From Ruminococcus sp. UBA7013 (GTDB lineage Bacteria; Bacillota; Clostridia; Oscillospirales; Ruminococcaceae): 8,447 nt of DNA. Shown here piece by piece: positions 5,910 through 8,447 of this stretch (position 1 is the stretch's first letter; each line of letters starts with the position of its first letter). Location: the NCBI GenBank assembly GCA_002449585.1, contig DJXD01000008.1:1-8447 (forward strand), in the 5' to 3' direction. The position numbers were made by a program, and so were the translations under genes. The notes beneath the pieces are model-generated. The model worked only from the letters and a program-made list of their open reading frames with translations, ran no database searches and had not been told where the DNA came from.

Positions 5910-6863
5910 ATGATTTCGCTCAAAGGCAGAATTTACAGAGCAATGATGTACCGGCTGAGTAATTTTAATCCCTATCATGCGGATATTATCAGTAAGCTGA
6001 AACGTTTTTCTCAGAAGCTCGAAAGTGATTCCTGTCCGGATGGATTTATCCGATTTGAAGAGGAAACCAAAGCCGGAACAAGATATGAACGTTTGCGCAA
6101 TGCATTTGAACCTTCAGGAAGATTGCTGTTATATTTTCATGGGGGTGCATATATTGCAGGATTATTCGGAACATATCGCAAGTTTGCACCGGATTTCAGT
6201 CAGGCCGCTGATAATGGAGAAACTATTTTTCTGGATTATCGCACCGCCCCGGAATATCAATATCCGGTACAACTAAATGAAGCATTAGATCTCTGGAAAG
6301 ATCTGATTCAGAATCAGGGTTATGATCCTAAAAATATTATCATTGGCGGCGATTCTTCCGGGGGAAATTTAGTATTAGCATTGCTTTTGAAACTGCGTGA
6401 TCAAGGGGAGACGCTTCCAAGAGGGGCTTTCTGTATTTCTCCGTGGGCAGATATGACAGCTTCCGGGGCTTCTTTTAAAGAAAATTATGGGAAAGATATC
6501 GAATTTGGAGAGTTAGGAGAAGTGCTGACAGAAGAAAAAAGAAAATTGATTCATCATAGTGATATTTATTCGTGGCTGGGGGATGCAGATCGGTTTGATC
6601 CGTATGTTTCTCCGGTATATGCAGAATATCATGATTTTCCGCCGATGATGCTGACAGCCGGAGGAGATGAAATGCTGCTGAGTGATACGCTCACGATCAC
6701 AAGAAAGTTAAGACAGGCACATGTGCCGGTGATCTGTGAAATTCAGCCGGAAATGTTTCATATTTATGCCACAATGGGAAATGCATTTCCTGAAAGTGCG
6801 CATAGTTATCAGCATATTATGCAGTTTATTTATATGTTATATCATAAACCGGAAAGAAAGTGA
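5910..6863 (+). CDS. Alpha/beta hydrolase fold-3 esterase (HSL family)
   Basis: A 317-residue cytosolic serine hydrolase of the hormone-sensitive-lipase family (bacterial family IV esterases), predicted to cleave short-chain esters; the natural substrate is unknown. Features in order: oxyanion-hole motif HGGAY (77-81, normally HGGG), the downstream DYR and AP.YQYP strand-turn region (109-119) typical of this family, the nucleophile elbow GDSSGG (147-152, Ser149 as nucleophile), the acid in GGDEML (Asp253), and the catalytic His284 in EMFHIY. All three triad residues are therefore present. There is no signal peptide. The start at 5910 is chosen because it has AGAGGTGA at proper spacing and follows a strong promoter; the frame extends upstream to 5778 but that segment is non-coding-like and overlaps the feoB start. 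birA follows within a few bases, so the two are probably co-transcribed. Confidence 0.9.
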   Translation: MISLKGRIYRAMMYRLSNFNPYHADIISKLKRFSQKLESDSCPDGFIRFEEETKAGTRYERLRNAFEPSGRLLLYFHGGAYIAGLFGTYRKFAPDFSQAADNGETIFLDYRTAPEYQYPVQLNEALDLWKDLIQNQGYDPKNIIIGGDSSGGNLVLALLLKLRDQGETLPRGAFCISPWADMTASGASFKENYGKDIEFGELGEVLTEEKRKLIHHSDIYSWLGDADRFDPYVSPVYAEYHDFPPMMLTAGGDEMLLSDTLTITRKLRQAHVPVICEIQPEMFHIYATMGNAFPESAHSYQHIMQFIYMLYHKPERK

Positions 6864-6868
6864 TTAAT

Positions 6869-7834
6869 ATGAAATCGAATCTCAAAGAAAAAGTATTATT
6901 TGAATTAATTCAGGGAATGCCATGTTATTGTTCAGGTGAAAAGATTTCCAGGAAATTAGGTGTCAGCCGGACAGCGATCTGGAAAACGGTGCAATATTTG
7001 GAAGATGAAGGGTGTAGGATGGATTGCATCACAAACCGGGGGTATCTTTTGCTTGAAATCCCGGATATGTACAGCGGTGATTATTTGCTTTCGCTTTTGG
7101 AAAAGGATACTCATACAAATTGGCAGATTCAGCATTTTGAAAAACTGGATTCTACAAATCGCCTTGCCAAACAATTGGCGGTAGAAAATGCGCCAACAGG
7201 TACAGTGATCATAGCCGATCAGCAAGAAAATGGACGTGGCCGCATGGGAAGAGATTTTTATTCTCCGAAAGGGGGATTGTATTTCTCTGTGATCGAGCGG
7301 CTGGATCTGTCTGTTTCTTCTATGATGAGTGTTACAGCATGTACAGCGGCGGCAGTACATCAGGCATTGCAGAAATTTGGTGTTGTAAGTCAGATCAAGT
7401 GGGTGAATGATCTGTTTTTGAATCACAAAAAAATCTGTGGTATCCTGTCAGAGGGGAGTTTCAATGCAGAAACAAATCATATGGATTATTTAGTGATTGG
7501 AATCGGGATTAATCTGCATCCTGATCCGGATTGTCCGGAGGAGCTGAAAGCGATTGCTTCGGATGTGGAAACGGAAACAGGGATTGAAATTCGGCGGTGT
7601 GATCTGGCGGCGGAGATTTTAATTCATCTGGAAAAATATCTTGATCAGATTGCAGAACATACGTATCTGGAGACTTATACAGCAAATTCCTGTACATTGG
7701 GGCATCAAGTGCGGACAGATAAGGGAGAAGAAGGATTTGCTGAAGGATTTACCAATGATGCAGGTTTGATTATTCGCAAAGCGAACGGAACAAAGAAAAT
7801 TATCTGCACGGGATCAGCGGCGATTATTGATTGA
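6869..7834 (+). CDS. birA: Biotin--[acetyl-CoA-carboxylase] ligase / biotin operon repressor
   Basis: A bifunctional BirA: it makes biotinoyl-AMP, transfers biotin to a carrier-protein lysine, and with its DNA-binding domain can repress biotin genes. The 321 residues comprise a winged helix (about 5-62, recognition helix GVSRTAIWKTV at 31-41), the catalytic domain with STN (95-97), the biotinoyl-AMP loop GRGRMGR (122-128), the family's KWVND motif (177-181) and KKICGIL (187-193), and a C-terminal SH3-like domain (about 275-321) with GFTNDAGL. The length is typical of two-domain BirA. Start: ATG at 6869, five bases after the hydrolase stop. An in-frame GTG at 6860 overlaps that stop as GTGA and would add three residues; both are plausible and imply translational coupling. 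It ends at a strong terminator shared with the convergent tautomerase gene. Confidence 0.94.
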   Translation: MKSNLKEKVLFELIQGMPCYCSGEKISRKLGVSRTAIWKTVQYLEDEGCRMDCITNRGYLLLEIPDMYSGDYLLSLLEKDTHTNWQIQHFEKLDSTNRLAKQLAVENAPTGTVIIADQQENGRGRMGRDFYSPKGGLYFSVIERLDLSVSSMMSVTACTAAAVHQALQKFGVVSQIKWVNDLFLNHKKICGILSEGSFNAETNHMDYLVIGIGINLHPDPDCPEELKAIASDVETETGIEIRRCDLAAEILIHLEKYLDQIAEHTYLETYTANSCTLGHQVRTDKGEEGFAEGFTNDAGLIIRKANGTKKIICTGSAAIID

Positions 7835-7843
7835 TAAAAAAAA

Positions 7844-7875
7844 GAGTTCACCTGAAAAAGGTGAGCTCATTTTTT
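7844..7875. terminator. Bidirectional terminator between birA and the tautomerase gene
   Basis: A 10-bp stem (7844-7853 with 7859-7868, one G-U pair) has a 5-base loop. On the plus strand it is followed by ATTTTTT, ending the hydrolase-birA transcript. On the minus strand the same stem is followed by eight T residues, ending the tautomerase transcript. The birA stop is 10 bases away on one side and the tautomerase stop 30 bases away on the other. Confidence 0.94.
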
Positions 7876-7904
7876 GGGATGATTCAGAATATAGGGAAAT
7901 ACTT

Positions 7905-8246
7905 TCAGAAATTATGGCCATTCCAACCCCAATCTGGTGTACTCAGATAGCTGATATAGATTCGATTTTTAGGGATATTCAGCGCAGAATTAAGAAGATT
8001 ACTGATCTGTACGGTCATAGCATCATAAGCGGCAGAGGATGCGCCGCCATAAATCTGTACTTCTACCATAGCGGCGGGGGCATCTGTTCCCTGATGATAT
8101 AATACATATTCAGGTTCAATGCCGACCATCAGCCACTGTTCTGATTTTCCCGGCAGTGTGGAAATAGCTTTGCCTAATCCGGCTTTGATTGTCGTCTGCT
8201 GATCTTGTGAAACAGACTGATTTGTTTTGATATTAATAAATGGCAT
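7905..8246 (-). CDS. MIF-family tautomerase (phenylpyruvate tautomerase-like)
   Basis: A 113-codon protein that matches eukaryotic macrophage migration inhibitory factor in length and layout. It begins MPFINIKTN (the catalytic Pro1 exposed after Met removal, compare MPMFIVNTN in MIF), has the central KSEQWLMVGIEPE strand, a GG turn (IYGGASSAAYD), and ends NRIYISYLSTPDWGWNGHNF, paralleling the MIF tail with DRVYINYYD and VGWNNSTF. Lys33 may stand in for MIF Lys32. The CXXC of MIF is replaced by PAAM, so a thiol-oxidoreductase activity is not expected. The expected activity is keto-enol tautomerisation of phenylpyruvate-like compounds. Start: the ATG at 8246 is chosen over 8252 because Pro must be residue 2 and because AAAGGA lies 8 bases upstream. 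It follows the dockerin gene remnant by 20 bases and has no clear promoter, so it was probably co-transcribed with the now interrupted gene. Confidence 0.88.
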   Translation of the reverse strand: MPFINIKTNQSVSQDQQTTIKAGLGKAISTLPGKSEQWLMVGIEPEYVLYHQGTDAPAAMVEVQIYGGASSAAYDAMTVQISNLLNSALNIPKNRIYISYLSTPDWGWNGHNF

Positions 8247-8266
8247 AAACATATTCCTTTCGTTTA

Positions 8267-8408
8267 TTATTTAAGCAATGCTTTTTTCATGAGACATAGA
8301 TCAAAGATTGTTAACCGATCATCTTCACACAGATCAGCGGCTTTCCAGTTTGCAAGCGGAACATCTGCACCAGACAGCCATTTTTTGAGCAATACTAGAT
8401 CTGTGATG
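8267..8408 (-). pseudogene. 3' remnant of a type I dockerin gene, interrupted
   Basis: The last 46 codons of a minus-strand gene encode ITDLVLLKKWLSGADV, then LANWKAADLCEDDRLTIFDL and CLMKKALLK, followed by two consecutive TAA stops. This is the end of a dockerin module: the helix after the first calcium-binding loop and the second duplicated segment, with the DLC...R..FDLCLMK pattern I associate with Ruminococcus dockerins. Such modules anchor secreted glycoside hydrolases or scaffold proteins to cohesins, so the lost upstream part was probably an extracellular enzyme or structural protein. The module is cut just before its first loop ends: upstream of 8408 lies the TnpB-type right end, which introduces an in-frame TAG at 8426-8428. 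There is no start codon with a ribosome-binding site in the remnant, so it is unlikely to be translated. Confidence 0.8.
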
Positions 8409-8447
8409 GTGACATCCTCCCTCGCCTAAAGAGGCGGGGGCTTCCTC
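8409..8447 (-). mobile_element. Right end of an IS200/IS605-type (TnpB) element, partial
   Basis: Read on the minus strand, GAGGAAG leads into a 9-bp hairpin, CCCCCGCCT (8440-8432), loop CTTT, AGGCGAGGG (8427-8419), with one A-C mismatch, then AGGAT and GTCAC at 8413-8409. This order (GAAGCCCCC-type stem, purine linker, terminal pentamer ending TCAC) is typical of TnpB/IS1341 right ends, where it doubles as the omegaRNA scaffold. It resembles the left-edge copy closely but differs in the loop, the stem mismatch and the linker, so these are related but distinct copies. The tnpB gene would lie to the right, outside the window. Interruption of the dockerin frame exactly at this motif supports an insertion boundary near 8408/8409. 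Confidence 0.72.

Noticed and set aside
5508..5978. Minus-strand 156-codon frame upstream of and overlapping feoB.
   Set aside because: It overlaps the feoB GTPase domain in another frame and crosses both promoters. The composition is that of a shadow frame.
7827..8102. Plus-strand reading frame of 91 codons overlapping the birA end.
   Set aside because: It runs through the bidirectional terminator and is antisense to the well-supported MIF-family gene. No family resemblance.
1..8447. CRISPR array, toxin-antitoxin pair, prophage genes or complete insertion sequence.
   Set aside because: No spaced direct repeats, no transposase frame and no phage-like genes are present. Only the two partial TnpB-type ends were found.

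Overview
This 8.4 kb window looks like chromosomal DNA of a gut or rumen Clostridia species, most likely Ruminococcus or a close relative (Oscillospiraceae). The best taxonomic clue is a dockerin C-terminus at the right edge, with the ADLCEDDR...FDLCLMKKALL pattern I associate with Ruminococcus dockerins. Strong sigma-A type promoters, low-to-moderate GC, the rplM-rpsI pair and the Clostridia-type FeoB agree with this. The genus is an inference from recalled family patterns; no search was run.

Layout, left to right. Position 1 lies inside the right-end hairpin of an IS200/IS605-type (TnpB) element. That hairpin abuts a minus-strand, AT-rich gene whose GIY-YIG nuclease domain is cut off after its first ~30 residues. 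Next are rpsI (S9) and rplM (L13) on the minus strand, with a consensus promoter and a foldable ~130-nt leader. Then comes a minus-strand ion transporter of the ArsB/NhaD (IT) superfamily, with its own terminator, promoter and a foldable 5' leader. A lone tRNA-Gln(CTG) on the plus strand has a full-consensus promoter behind an AT-rich upstream tract. It shares a bidirectional terminator with a convergent minus-strand feoB. feoB is divergent from a plus-strand pair, an HSL-family alpha/beta hydrolase followed by birA; the two divergent promoters may share one palindromic -35 hexamer. birA converges, across another bidirectional terminator, on a small MIF-family tautomerase gene. Twenty bases upstream of that gene is the 3' remnant of a dockerin gene, broken by a second TnpB-type right end that runs off the window.

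Functionally this is a housekeeping stretch (ribosomal proteins, biotin-protein ligase, glutamine tRNA, ion and iron transport) bracketed by two convergent TnpB-type element ends, each sitting in a gene. The ends are related but not identical. The window may be a contig that stopped in dispersed repeats. The most notable items are the two interrupted genes with their implied omegaRNA guides, the bacterial MIF homologue behind a dockerin gene, the structured leader of the transporter, the shared divergent -35, and an excess of GATC sites. I did not find a convincing wholly new multi-gene system. The nearest candidate is the truncated GIY-YIG protein with an unrecognised ~215-residue N-terminal region.
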